Source: DATKBT01 sp035546295 (GTDB lineage: Bacteria; Acidobacteriota; Thermoanaerobaculia; Multivoradales; Multivoraceae). Taken from it: a stretch of DNA of 64,000 nucleotides. The DNA lies in contig DATKBT010000076.1 of assembly GCA_035546295.1 (NCBI GenBank), positions 62,001-126,000 of the forward strand, written 5' to 3'. This document shows positions 42,328-53,837 of the stretch, piece after piece (the first letter of the stretch is position 1; each line of letters opens with the position of its first letter). The translations under genes were made by a program, and so were the position numbers. The notes beneath the pieces are model-generated. The model ran no database searches, was not told the origin of the DNA, and worked only from the letters and a program-made list of their open reading frames with translations.

Positions 42328-44330
42328 GTGGTGACGGCGCTCAGGAGAGCGAAGAGCGCGCCGGGGCGAGCCGAGCCGCCGCTCGAGCGAGCGGCGGCGT
42401 CGGGCCCGGAGGGCAGCGCCTCACGGTGGCTGGCGGCGGCGCTGTTCGCCGTCACGGTCGTCCTGTTCGCTCCGGTGCGCGATCACGGCGCGATTCCATT
42501 CGACGATCCCAGCTACGTCACCCAGAACGAGCAGGTGGTGGCGGGGCTGACGATCGGGGGCGTCCGCTGGGCGTTCACCACCGTCCACGCCTACAACTGG
42601 CATCCGCTGACCTGGATCGCCCACATGCTCGACGTCGAGCTGTTCGGCGACGACCTGGGCCTGCACCACCTGAGCAGCGTCGTGCTCCACGCGGCGAGCG
42701 CCGCGCTGCTCCTGCTGCTGCTCGCCAGCGCGACCCGCGCACCCTGGAGGAGCTGCGTCGTTGCGCTCCTCTTCGCGGTGCACCCGCTGCGGGTCGAGTC
42801 CGTCGCCTGGTTGTCGGAGCGCAAGGACACGCTCAGCGCGTTCCTGTTCCTGCTCTGTCTGGCGCTGTGGGTGGCGCGCGGACACGCGGCTTCACACCGG
42901 CGGCGGCTGTTCTACGCGGCGGCGCTCGCCGTCTACACTCTCGGGCTCTCGCCAAACCGATGCTGGTCACCCTGCCGCTGGTGCTCGTGCTCTTCGATCT
43001 GTGGCCGCTGCAGCGCTGCTCTTGGGCGGGGCGGGCGACCGACTCCGCTGCCGCGCGCGAGGCGAGGAGCGCGCCGCCTCGGCGCCGCGGCAAGAGGGGC
43101 AGAGCCAAGCCGACGAGCTCGAACGAGCCCGAGGGCGCTGTTCCGAGCGCATCGCGATGGCGCCGCCTCCTGCTCGAGAAGGCGCCGTTCTTCGCGCTGG
43201 CGCTGATGGTGAGCATCGGGACGCTGATCGCGCAGCAGGGTCTGATCAAGCCCTTCGACAGCCACGCCCTCGGCGAGCGGCTGGTCAACGCGGCGGTGAC
43301 CCCCGTGATCTACCTCTGGAAGCTCGTCTGGCCGGCGCGGTTGGCCATCTTCTATCCCTACGACGCGGATCGCTTCGGCATCGGCGAGATCGTCGGCTGC
43401 CTGGCGTTCCTGCTCGGCGTCTCGATCGTCGTCTGGCGGCTCCGCCGCGAGCTGCCCGCCCTCCTGGTCGGCTGGGCCTGGTACCTGGTCTCGCTGATCC
43501 CCGTGGTCGGCCTGGTGCAGGTGGGGCTCCAGGCACGCGCCGACCGCTACACCTATCTGCCGCAGGTGGGCGTGCTGATCGCGCTGGTGTGGGGCGGCTG
43601 GCTCGTGATCGGCAGATGGCGACAGCGTCCAGCGGTGCGGGTGACCGTCGCCGTGGCGGTGCTCGCGGTCGCGCTGGTCCTGGCTGCTCGGACCCGGCGC
43701 CAGATCGCGACCTGGAGCGACCCGGAGACGCTCTATCGGCACGCGCTCAGTGTTACGGAGGACAACGCCTGGGCGCACTACAACCTCGCCCAGATCCTGC
43801 AGCGGCAGGAGGATGCGCGGGCGCTCACCGAGGCCGAGCGACACTTCGCCTCGACGCTCGAGCTCGAGCCTCGGAACACCGATGCGCTGCGCAACCTCGG
43901 CGTGCTCGCGGAGCGGCGTGGCGATCTGGCGCTGGCGGTCGATCGCTTCGAGCAGGCGGCGCGGCTCGACCCGGCCAGCCGGTTCGCGTGGCGGGACCTC
44001 GGGCGCGCCGCGCTGCGCCTCGGACGCCCCGACCAGGCGGCATCGGCGTGCGAGCGCGCGCTCGACCTCGGAGCCGACGGCGAGAGCTCCTACCTGCTCG
44101 GCACGCTGCGCATCCAGCAGGGCCGGATCGAGGAGGCCGAGAAGCTGCTCGAGCAGGCGGTGGAGCTCGAGCCCGAGCATCCCGGCGTCCACAACGCGCT
44201 GGGCGTGCTGGCCGGTCGCCGCGGTGACCTCGCGACAGCGCGGCGGCGCTTCGAGCGCGCGGTCGAGCTCGACCCGACCTACGCCGAGGCGCGCGCCAAT
44301 CTCGACGCCGCGGGCGGCGACGCGAACTGA
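42328..44330 (+). pseudogene. membrane glycosyltransferase-like/TPR protein with one frameshift
   Basis: Two frames together encode ~667 residues. The first has DPSYVTQNEQVVAGLTIGGV, HPLTWIAHMLDVELFG and HPLRVESVAWLSERKDTLSA, the pattern of multi-spanning PMT/ArnT-like membrane proteins with C-terminal TPRs common in Acidobacteriota and Planctomycetes. The second resumes AKPMLVTLPLVLVLFDLWPL, further helices, RADRYTYLPQVGVLIALVWG, then four or more TPR units (RNTDALRNLGVLAERRGDLA, EHPGVHNALGVLAGRRGDLA). One base is missing near 42950 (CTCTCGCCAAA; CTCTCGGCCAAA would restore it). Either recently inactivated or an assembly error. Confidence 0.8.
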
Positions 44331-44416
44331 CCGCCGGACGTCGATCGTCGCGCGCCCGCCGGCTCGCCACCCGTCGCCGGCCTGGCGCTCGAACCGGCTC
44401 TGGCAGCATAGGCGCG

Positions 44417-45445
44417 GTGATCACGCAGCTCCGTCCCCGATCGATCGTGGCCCTCTCCCTCGTCACCGTCGCCCTGCTCATGGCCGCGGCGCTGTGGACG
44501 CTCGGGGCGTTGGTTCCGATGAGGCCGGTCGCGCTCCGGTTCCTGCTCTTCGCCGGCCCCCTCCTGGCGGTGATCGGCCTGGCGCTGGGCCGGGACGCCT
44601 CGCTCGGCTGGCTGGTGCGGCTGGCGGCCGGGATCGGTGCGACCGTCTGTGTGCTGTCGAGCGTGCTCTTCTTCGTCGCCTTCGTGTTCGGGCCGGCGCG
44701 GATCTCCACCGGCGGGTTCGCGCGGGCGGAGCCGGGATCGCCGGCTCGGCTGCGGATCGTCAGCTTCAACGTGCTGCACGGTTACCCGGAGCTCCGCGAC
44801 CCGCAGGGGCGAGCCGCCGACCTGGCGCGTTCGCTCCGCCACCTCGAGCCCGACGTCGTCCTGCTGCAGGAGGCCTGGTGTCTCGCCCGCCAGCGCTGCC
44901 TGGTCGTGCGGCTCGGGGAGGAGCTCGACATGGGATGGGCGTGGACCGGCGCCAACGGTTCGCTGCTGATCGGCTTCGAGGAGGGCTGCGCCATCCTCAG
45001 CCGGTTCCCGCTGATCGACGTCGAGCGCTGGGATCTGCGGCCGCGCGCGAGCCCGTGGCGCCGGCGGGCGGCGCTGGCGGCTCGGCTCGATGTCGGGGAG
45101 CGGCCTCTGCGCCTGGTCTGCGCGCACCTAGAGGACTCCTCGCCGAAGGTGGCGACCGAGCAGGCGGGGGAGCTCGCACGCAGAGTCGCGGAGCTCGACG
45201 CGGTGCTGGTGGGCGCCGACCTCAACCTCGAGGCCGTCAGCGACGGTGTGCGCCGGCTCAGGGAGGCCGGACTGGCCGACCTGATCCCCGAGGGCATCGA
45301 CCACGTGCTGCTCGCGGCCGACGCCGGCTGGCGGGTCCACCGGGCCGAGATCCGCTTGGATCGCGACGAGGTGTCGCGCGTGCTCGGCCGGGAGGTCGAG
45401 CTGTCGGACCATCACGCCCGGGTCGTGGATCTGGTGCGCGACTAG
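44417..45445 (+). CDS. membrane-anchored endonuclease/exonuclease/phosphatase-family protein
   Basis: A 342-residue protein read from a GTG. Three membrane helices occupy about residues 10-100 (LSLVTVALLMAAALWTLGAL, LRFLLFAGPLLAVIGLALG and ATVCVLSSVLFFVAFVFG). The rest is an EEP hydrolase domain: LRIVSFNVLHGY (Asn), VVLLQEAW (metal-binding Glu), CAILSRFPL, VLVGADLNLEA (Asp, Asn) and the closing LSDHHARVVDLV (catalytic His). All core residues are present, so it should cleave a phosphodiester, whether nucleic acid, lipid or sugar phosphate. The start follows the TPR gene by 86 bp; the ribosome-binding site is weak. Confidence 0.88.
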   Translation: MITQLRPRSIVALSLVTVALLMAAALWTLGALVPMRPVALRFLLFAGPLLAVIGLALGRDASLGWLVRLAAGIGATVCVLSSVLFFVAFVFGPARISTGGFARAEPGSPARLRIVSFNVLHGYPELRDPQGRAADLARSLRHLEPDVVLLQEAWCLARQRCLVVRLGEELDMGWAWTGANGSLLIGFEEGCAILSRFPLIDVERWDLRPRASPWRRRAALAARLDVGERPLRLVCAHLEDSSPKVATEQAGELARRVAELDAVLVGADLNLEAVSDGVRRLREAGLADLIPEGIDHVLLAADAGWRVHRAEIRLDRDEVSRVLGREVELSDHHARVVDLVRD

Positions 45446-45641
45446 AACAGCTCGATCTCGCCTGGAGCTGTCCTCCTGCGATCGGGCGTGCGCGGGCAAA
45501 CTCTTCGGCTGCACTGAAGCTCGTGCACGTCGATCCGACTCCCGCGGGCACTACAATCGCCGTCTCATGGAGCCGGCCCTCACCCGGTCCTGCCGCCGTC
45601 CGCCGCGTTCGTTCCTGTCCGGGGTGGCCAGCGTCCGGTCG

Positions 45642-47474
45642 CTACGGATCGTCGGCGAGGAGCTCGAGGTGGATCTCGCGGGCGGCGGCGAGCCCGGTCT
45701 CGAACGCTCCGGGGTAGGAACCGTTGTAGATGGCTCGCGAGGCCGCCTCTCCGGCGAAGAACAGGCGCAGGGGGCCGACTTCGCCATCCTCGCCGGCGGC
45801 GACCGGGCGGGCCAGGACCTCCCGCTGATCCCAGCCGCCCGGGAGCGGCACCGAGTAGGCGCCGCGGGTGTAGGGCTCGAGGCTCCAGCGCGTGACGTGG
45901 ATCTCGTCGGCGCGCAGGGCTCGCCGAACCTCCTCGTCTCCGTAGATCTCGCCGAGAGCGCGTACGGCGGCGTCGATCGCGGGGTCGTCGCATCCGCTGG
46001 CGCTGCGTGGTCCCGAAGTGCTCTCCTCGCCCGCACAGAGGCTCTCGAAGAGGCGCGCCCACTCGCCGCCGTAGAAGCCGATCGCGATCGGGGCGCCCAG
46101 TGGCTTCAGGACGAACGCCATGACCCGCCGCTCCTGGCTCGGTAGGGCGATCGCCTGGCGCTCGGCCAACTCCAGCTCGGCCGTCGCGACCTCGTCCTCG
46201 ACCAGGACCCACACGTTGTCGGGCTCGGCGGGGAAGAGGTCCTCACGGAAGGGGAGGATCACCTTCTGCATGTGACCCATGCGGAGTTGCTCGATCGCCG
46301 CGATCTTCCACGGCGGCAGCGGGGGATCGAACTCGATGCTCCCGGCCTGGAGCACCCCGACCGACACGGTGACGAGCGCGGTGCGCGCGCGATAGCGCCG
46401 GCCGGCGGCGTCGACGCTCACCCCCGCCTCTTCATAGGAGACGCGGGTGACCGGTGACTGGAGGCAGACCGGCAGGCCGGCGCCGTAGGCCTCGACGAAG
46501 GCGCCCATTCCGCGGTCGACCAGGTCGTCCTCGCCCGCGGCGAAGCCCGCGGCATCGACCGCCGAGCTCGCCGTGAGCTCGGCGGCGGTCTCGAGCGGAC
46601 CGGCGGTGGCGACGAGGAGCGGCAGGACGTCGGCGAAACGCGCGTCGTTGGGCACGTGGTCGGCGGCGACGTCGCTGGTGGTGCGCACCTCGGCTTCGAC
46701 CGCCTCGCAGAAGCGCTCCGGCTCGAGGGCGCCGTTGGACAACCGCCCAGCCAGCTCGCACAAGCGCCGTGCGTCACCGTCGTCGGTCAGGCTCTCATCG
46801 AGGAGAGCGCAGAGCTCGGCCGAGGATTCGCCGGCCCTCGCGACCGCCTCGCCCTGATCGCAGGCCGCCTCGGCGACCGCCTTCTCGTGCGCGATCCGCT
46901 GCGCCGCTGCCCCGAGCGCCTCTTCGTAGGCCTCGTAAGCTTCGCCGAAGGCGTCGTACTCCTCGCCGCTCGCCAGACGACCGTCGACGTAGAACGGGAC
47001 GTCGAGCTCGCTACGGACCCGGCGAAAGCCCATGCTGTCGACCAGCGCGGTCAGGGGGTTGGTCGGGACGCCGTGGATCCAGGCGCCGCCGTAGTCGATC
47101 GGCACGAGGGTCCCCTCCTCGCCGACCGGGATCCGTCCGACGAAGCCGCGGCCGCCGATCCGATCCTCGGCCTCCAGGATCAGCACGCTGCGCCCGAGGT
47201 GGACCAGCTCGCGACCGGCGGCGAGCCCGGCCAGGCCGGCGCCGACGATGATCGCGTCGTACTCTGAGGTCTGGCGCGCGCTCGTCTCGCACTGGGCGCC
47301 GCCCAGGGCCTGCGCCGACCCGCTCGCCACTCGGCCTGCAGAGGGCCCTCCGCCCGGAACAGGGGCTCGCGCGGACGAGCACGCCTGCGCGAGGAGGCCG
47401 ACGAGGAGGAGGACTGTCGATGCCCGCGATCGAGAGGAAGCGCGGGCTGTGGCGGTCTCGAGAATCGGGCGCAT
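45642..47474 (-). CDS. flavin-dependent amine-oxidase-like lipoprotein
   Basis: A 610-residue predicted lipoprotein. GGAGG is 8 nt before the ATG; the signal ends LLLVGLLAQACSS with a lipobox-like LAQAC. The FAD-binding N-terminus is DAIIVGAGLAGLAAGRELVH, VLILEAEDRIGGRGF, as in monoamine and polyamine oxidases. The substrate half includes VPIDYGGAWIHGV, and the C-terminal FAD site LRLFFAGEAASRAIYNGSYP, GAFETGLAAAREIH closes the fold. It should oxidise an amine or a related substrate outside the cytoplasm. An exported lipidated form is uncommon but known for this superfamily. It precedes no operon partner; about 120 bp separate it from the HD-GYP gene upstream on the same strand. Confidence 0.9.
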   Translation of the reverse strand: MRPILETATARASSRSRASTVLLLVGLLAQACSSARAPVPGGGPSAGRVASGSAQALGGAQCETSARQTSEYDAIIVGAGLAGLAAGRELVHLGRSVLILEAEDRIGGRGFVGRIPVGEEGTLVPIDYGGAWIHGVPTNPLTALVDSMGFRRVRSELDVPFYVDGRLASGEEYDAFGEAYEAYEEALGAAAQRIAHEKAVAEAACDQGEAVARAGESSAELCALLDESLTDDGDARRLCELAGRLSNGALEPERFCEAVEAEVRTTSDVAADHVPNDARFADVLPLLVATAGPLETAAELTASSAVDAAGFAAGEDDLVDRGMGAFVEAYGAGLPVCLQSPVTRVSYEEAGVSVDAAGRRYRARTALVTVSVGVLQAGSIEFDPPLPPWKIAAIEQLRMGHMQKVILPFREDLFPAEPDNVWVLVEDEVATAELELAERQAIALPSQERRVMAFVLKPLGAPIAIGFYGGEWARLFESLCAGEESTSGPRSASGCDDPAIDAAVRALGEIYGDEEVRRALRADEIHVTRWSLEPYTRGAYSVPLPGGWDQREVLARPVAAGEDGEVGPLRLFFAGEAASRAIYNGSYPGAFETGLAAAREIHLELLADDP

Positions 47475-47592
47475 CGTCGGTACCTCCACGCCTCTTGGCG
47501 GGGTTCGGGCGGATCGTCCTCGGGAGATCAGCAAAGGGTCGGCGCCGGATCCTACGCCGCTCGCGGGCTGTCGTGCGAACCGCTGTCTGGGC

Positions 47593-49698
47593 TCAAGCGG
47601 AGCTCTGGTTCGCGGCCCCTCTCGCCGGCTCGAGCGCTGACGACGTGGGATGGCGCGCCAAGAGCTCGAGGAACGCGAGCACGAGGTCGGGGTCGAAGTG
47701 CGTGCCCGACTCGCTCCGGATGATGTCGTGGGCGCGCTCCGGCGTCATCGCTGCTCGATAGGGCCGCGCCGAGGTGAGAGCGTCGTAGACGTCGACGATG
47801 CCCAGGATCCGGCCGTCGAGCGAGATCTCGGTTGCCGCGATCCCTCGCGGGTATCCGGTTCCGTCCCAGTGCTCGTGGTGCTGCCAGACGGGCGGCAGGA
47901 TCTCGTCGAATCCCGGGATGGCTTCGAGCAACGTGGCGCCGAGGCTGACGTGTTCCTGCACCTGCAGGAACTCCTCCGGGGTGAGGCGGCCGGGCTTGTC
48001 GAGGATGTAGTCGGGGACTCCGATCTTGCCGATGTCGTGGAGCAGCCCTGCCCGGTACAGGCGGTCCTGATCTTCCGGCGGGAAGCCCAGATGTGCGGCG
48101 AGGTCCCGCGCCGAGCGCGCGACGCGCTCCGAGTGGCCACCGGTCCAGGGCGACTTGAGATCCACTGCACGCGCGAAGGCGACGAGCGCCCCCTGGTGCA
48201 TCCTCGACAGGTTCTCGATCAGCCCGGCGTTGGCCAGCGCCACCGCGAGCTGATCGCCGAGCGCCTCGAGCCGCTTCAGGTGACGGTCGTCGTAAGACTC
48301 GCCCTGGGCGCAGGAGACGGCCACGAACCCCCGGTCGCCGACCGGCACGCGGAGCACCGAGGTCGACGCTCCAATCCGCAGCGCCGGCCACCACGCGCAG
48401 GGCTCGCTCACCCGATCGAGGATCAGGTGCGGCGGTTCTCGCCCGGCCATCTCGTCCACCGGCGGCTCGAGGCGCCGTTCGACGCCCCCGGGCTGGTCGG
48501 CCGCGTAGCTGTAGAGCGCGTCGCACCCGCCGCTCGCTCCATAGATCCTGATCGCGGCCTGATCAACGGGCAGGAGCTGGCCGATTCCCTCGAGCGCGAT
48601 CTCCAAGATCCGCTGCGGCTCGGTCGCCGAGAGGATCGCGCGATCGATCGCGTTGGCGGCCTGCAGGGACTGAAACTGCTGTTCGAGCCTCCGAGCCATC
48701 CGGTTGAAGGCATCGGCGAGGAGCTCGAACTCGTCGCCGCTCCGGACCGACACCCGTCGTCCGAATTCTCCGCCTCCGACGCTGGCGATGCCGCGGCTGA
48801 GGGCAAAGAGCGGCTCGAGCGTCCGACGGATCTGGAACACGCTGAGCAGGGCGACCAGCAGCAGGGCGAAGACGCCGGCGAGGACGAGGGTTCGAATCTG
48901 GCGGCCGAAGATCGGGTCGAACGAGCTGCCCGAGTCGCTCAGCACCAGAGCGAGGCTCGGGGACTCCGCGAACATGTGAAGCGGGAGTCTCCAGAAGCGG
49001 ACGAAGTGGTCGTCCCCTTCGCTCGCCACCTCGTCACGCCCGAAGAGCGCTTCCGGCCGCCTGAGGTCTGCGGGAAGGGCGTCGGCGAGCTCCCGATTGG
49101 TCGTCAGGAGCTCGTGTCCGGTCGAGTCGAAGACGGTGAGGTCGAGATTGGGAGGGAGCACCGCCTCGGCGGCTGCTCCCCACCACAGCCAGGAGGGATC
49201 GGCCTCGGCCCAGACGACGGTCTCGTCTTCGTCTCCTCGCTCCACTCGGCGGGCGACGACGACGAGCCCTCGGGGGAAGAAGGCGAGATGAGTCCCTCGT
49301 CCGATCGTGTCGAGCACCTGGGAGAGGAATTCAACCACCTCCTCCGGCAACCGCGTCGAGTCCTCCAGGGTCCCGATCGACCGGAGGCCTCGTGGGAGGA
49401 TGCTCGCTTCGTCGGCACCGGTCGCTTCGGTGGCGCCGGCCGGTGATCCCCCGCTGGCGAGCTGCTGCGCGCTCAGCGCCAGCCGGTCCTCGATCAGCTC
49501 GAACCTCCCATGGATGCCGTCCGCGAGATCGCGGCCGATCATCTCTAGCTGCGCCTCCTCGATCCCCCGCAGGTCGAGCGCGAGGCCGCGCACCGACAGC
49601 CAGATGACGACGCTCAGCGGAGCGAGAGACGAGAGCGCGAACAGCAGCAGGATTCGGCGCCCCACCCTGGTGCTGAGGGATGTGGCCTCGATCCTCAT
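47593..49698 (-). CDS. membrane sensor HD-GYP phosphodiesterase (HAMP, GAF)
   Basis: A 701-residue inner-membrane protein. Helix 1 (LLLFALSSLAPLSVVIWLSV) and helix 2 near 290-310 (LVLAGVFALLLVALLSVF) enclose a periplasmic sensor domain of ~245 residues. A HAMP region (RRTLEPLFALSRGIASVGGG) and a GAF domain (AILSATEPQRILEIALEGIG) follow. The HD-GYP domain keeps HDIGKIGVP (His554) and HHEHWDGTGYP (607-617), the metal-binding and GYP motifs needed for cyclic di-GMP hydrolysis. Upstream on the same strand are a pseudopilin and a small exported protein, so control of a type II secretion- or pilus-like function by c-di-GMP is plausible. Confidence 0.93.
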   Translation of the reverse strand: MRIEATSLSTRVGRRILLLFALSSLAPLSVVIWLSVRGLALDLRGIEEAQLEMIGRDLADGIHGRFELIEDRLALSAQQLASGGSPAGATEATGADEASILPRGLRSIGTLEDSTRLPEEVVEFLSQVLDTIGRGTHLAFFPRGLVVVARRVERGDEDETVVWAEADPSWLWWGAAAEAVLPPNLDLTVFDSTGHELLTTNRELADALPADLRRPEALFGRDEVASEGDDHFVRFWRLPLHMFAESPSLALVLSDSGSSFDPIFGRQIRTLVLAGVFALLLVALLSVFQIRRTLEPLFALSRGIASVGGGEFGRRVSVRSGDEFELLADAFNRMARRLEQQFQSLQAANAIDRAILSATEPQRILEIALEGIGQLLPVDQAAIRIYGASGGCDALYSYAADQPGGVERRLEPPVDEMAGREPPHLILDRVSEPCAWWPALRIGASTSVLRVPVGDRGFVAVSCAQGESYDDRHLKRLEALGDQLAVALANAGLIENLSRMHQGALVAFARAVDLKSPWTGGHSERVARSARDLAAHLGFPPEDQDRLYRAGLLHDIGKIGVPDYILDKPGRLTPEEFLQVQEHVSLGATLLEAIPGFDEILPPVWQHHEHWDGTGYPRGIAATEISLDGRILGIVDVYDALTSARPYRAAMTPERAHDIIRSESGTHFDPDLVLAFLELLARHPTSSALEPARGAANQSSA

Positions 49699-49741
49699 CA
49701 CTACCGATCGGTCGAACCGTCCTCCGCGCCGCTGAGCCCGT

Positions 49742-50242
49742 CTAGAAGTCCGCCGCCACACCGAAGAAGCTGCCGTTGTCGGCGCGCACGATGTCGTCCC
49801 GGCTGGCCTGCGCGGTCAGGGGCGGATTGCTGTTCCCGTCCGGTCCGCTGCTGTAGAGGTCGTAGTCCGAGTTGAGGGGCACCAGGAATCGGTCCTTGCG
49901 CCGCTTGCCGTCCCACTCCGGGTCGGTCGACGGCAGGTACTGGTAGAGGTTGCCCCAGGGATCCCGCGGCGGGGGATCGACGGCCTCCTCCAGCTCCTCG
50001 GGGAAACCTCCCAGGTCCGACTCGTACGCCTCGATGCTGTCGGCGAGGGTGCGCAGCTCCTCGAGAGCGCGAGCCAGCCGGCTCCTCTGGATCTGGTCGA
50101 GGTAGAACGGGATCAAGAGAGCCGACAGCACGCCGACCAGCGCGACGATGATCAGCAGCTCGAGCAGACTGAAACCTCGCTGGCAGCGGACGCGCGCCTT
50201 CTCGGTCCAGTCGTTTCGGAGGTGCGCGCGGGAATCCTGCAT
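49742..50242 (-). CDS. type II secretion pseudopilin (GspG-like)
   Basis: A 166-residue prepilin-like protein. The cleavage and helix motif CQRGFSLLELLIIVALVGVL (Gly before Phe, Glu at +5) is diagnostic of type IV pilin and pseudopilin substrates of the prepilin peptidase. DPWGNLYQYLPSTD is typical of the major pseudopilin GspG, which has this DPWGxxY element. The 22-residue leader before the cleavage site is longer than usual. No other type II secretion gene is in the window. It lies 15 bp after the small exported-protein gene and 43 bp before the HD-GYP gene, all on one strand. The start lacks a clear ribosome-binding site. Confidence 0.88.
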   Translation of the reverse strand: MQDSRAHLRNDWTEKARVRCQRGFSLLELLIIVALVGVLSALLIPFYLDQIQRSRLARALEELRTLADSIEAYESDLGGFPEELEEAVDPPPRDPWGNLYQYLPSTDPEWDGKRRKDRFLVPLNSDYDLYSSGPDGNSNPPLTAQASRDDIVRADNGSFFGVAADF

Positions 50243-50257
50243 GGCGGACGACGGGAC

Positions 50258-50647
50258 TCAGGAGCGCGTGCGGCGCCAGGTGAGATCCGAGCGGCCGCCG
50301 ACGATCGCGACATCGGCCCCATGGAGGGTGATCGCCAGGCTCTCCACCTCGCCGTCGTCGGTCTGCATCCGGACGATGTAGGTGGTCTGGCCGACCGCGT
50401 CTCCGACCCGCAGGAGCACTCCGAGAATCGGCTGCTGGACTTCGGGACCGTCGCCCGTGGTCCAGCGCACCGAGGTCCCGGTGAGGGTCAAGGTGCGGTG
50501 TCCCGCCTCCGGGAGCTCGCTCACCCAGGTGCCCGCGAGCTCCGGCGGCAGGCCGGTGAGCTCGCGCTCGGCGGAGCGCGAGGTCCGCCAAGCGATCGCT
50601 CCACTGATCAGGGTGAGGAGCGTCAGGATTGCGATGGTCGCTCTCAT
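50258..50647 (-). CDS. small exported protein of unknown function
   Basis: Unrecognised by name. 129 residues: a signal or anchor (MRATIAILTLLTLISGAIAW), then a beta-rich domain with LPPELAGTWVSELPEAGHRT, TLTGTSVRWTTG, LLRVGDAVGQTTYIVRMQTD and SLAITLHGADVAIVGGRSDL. The AGTW start and repeated strands suggest a lipocalin-like small beta-barrel, but this is only shape reasoning. First gene of the probable operon with the pseudopilin and the HD-GYP protein. The start is chosen at the signal peptide; upstream codons are shadow-like. Confidence 0.72.
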   Translation of the reverse strand: MRATIAILTLLTLISGAIAWRTSRSAERELTGLPPELAGTWVSELPEAGHRTLTLTGTSVRWTTGDGPEVQQPILGVLLRVGDAVGQTTYIVRMQTDDGEVESLAITLHGADVAIVGGRSDLTWRRTRS

Positions 50648-50878
50648 GGAGAGACACGCACTCGAAGAGGGACGAGAGGGTCTAGCTGAGCCTCGCCCCA
50701 CACGGGCGAATCGAGTGCGGGACGACCATTCTGAGGATCATACCGAGACGAGCCGTTGCGCAGACGGACACCGCTTGGCCATCCCCCCGGAAGTCTCGGC
50801 GCCTCGGCCGAGCCCGCCCGTCCTTCCAGGTCCCAACTCGTCGCCGGCCGAGCCGCGGCCCTCGTGGGCTCGGCGTGC

Positions 50879-52758
<1,880 letters not shown>

Positions 52759-52762
<4 letters not shown>

Positions 52763-53604
52763 GGCTCGTCCGCCTCGCCGGTCGCGGCCTCCGGCGGCGG
52801 CGCGGCCCAGCGCGGCGGACGCTTCTCGCGAAAGGCCGCCATTCCCTCCGCCGCCTCCGCGCTCTCGAACCGCAGGCGGCTCCACTCGCCCGCGATGTCG
52901 AAGGCGCGGTCGAGGTCGAGCCGGTCGATGGCGCGCACCAAACGCTTGCACTCGGCGATCGCCTCCGGGCCTCCGAGGCGGATCGACTCGACCTCCTCGA
53001 CGACGGCGTCCGCGAGCTGTTCGGCCGGCACCGCGCGGTGGGCGAGCCCGACCGCGACCGCCTCGCGGCCGTCGAAGCGGTGACCGCCGAGGAACAGCCG
53101 CATCGCATGGTGGGCCCCCAGCTTGGGCAGGCAGACGACCGAGATGATCGCGGGGATGACGCCGATGCGGACCTCGCTGAAGGAGAAGACCGCGCTCTCG
53201 GCCGCGACCACGACGTCGGCGGCGCCCACCAGTCCGAGCCCGCCGGCGAACGCCGAGCCGTTGACGGCCGCGATCACGGGCTTCGGGGAGTGCCAGAGTG
53301 TGCGCAGCAGCTCGGCGTAGGGGACGGGTCGCGCAGCGCCCTCGCCCTCGCCGGCGCGACCGGGGGGGTTCTTGAGGTCGGCGCCGGCGCAGAAGGCCGA
53401 GCCGGCGCCCGTGATCACGATCGAACGAACACCGCCGTCGTCGAGAGCGGCCGCGACGTGGGCATAGAGCTCGTCCACCAAAGTCGCCGACAGCGCGTTG
53501 CGGGCTTCGGGGCGGTCGAGCGTGACCCAGGCCGCGCCGTCGTGAACCGCGTAGCGGGTCTGCGTCTGCCCCGGGGCCTGCGGAGCTGCGCGCTCGGTCG
53601 TCAT
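52759..53604 (-). CDS. enoyl-CoA hydratase/isomerase family protein
   Basis: A 281-residue crotonase-fold protein. AWVTLDRPEARNALSATLVD, VITGAGSAFCAGADLK and VIAAVNGSAFAGGLGLVGAA form the CoA-binding and oxyanion parts; FSFSEVRIGVIPAIISVVCL and AVAVGLAHRAV follow. The Glu in SEVRIG matches the position of the second catalytic acid in methylglutaconyl- and related hydratases. With the AtuA-like and carboxylase genes, hydration of a 3-methylglutaconyl-CoA-type or isohexenyl-glutaconyl-CoA-type product of the carboxylase is the likely step. Its stop overlaps the next start by the TTGA, so the two are coupled. Confidence 0.92.
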
Positions 53605-53837
53605 GTCCGCTCCTCCTCGAAGGAGCGTATCCCGCGGCAGGTTCCGATGGAGGCCGTGGTGGACGCCCGTGGCGTCGATCGCTGCGAGGCCGCGCAGACG
53701 CAGCTCAGGTCGAGCGGGCGGCGCAGCGGCGTTCGACCTGCCGCCTCTCCTGACGTGCTTCTCGGGTCAGAGAGGCACGATCAGGGCGGGCAAGGTTCGG
53801 CGAAGGCGGAGCACGGCCAGGCGCAGGCGAGGGCGGC

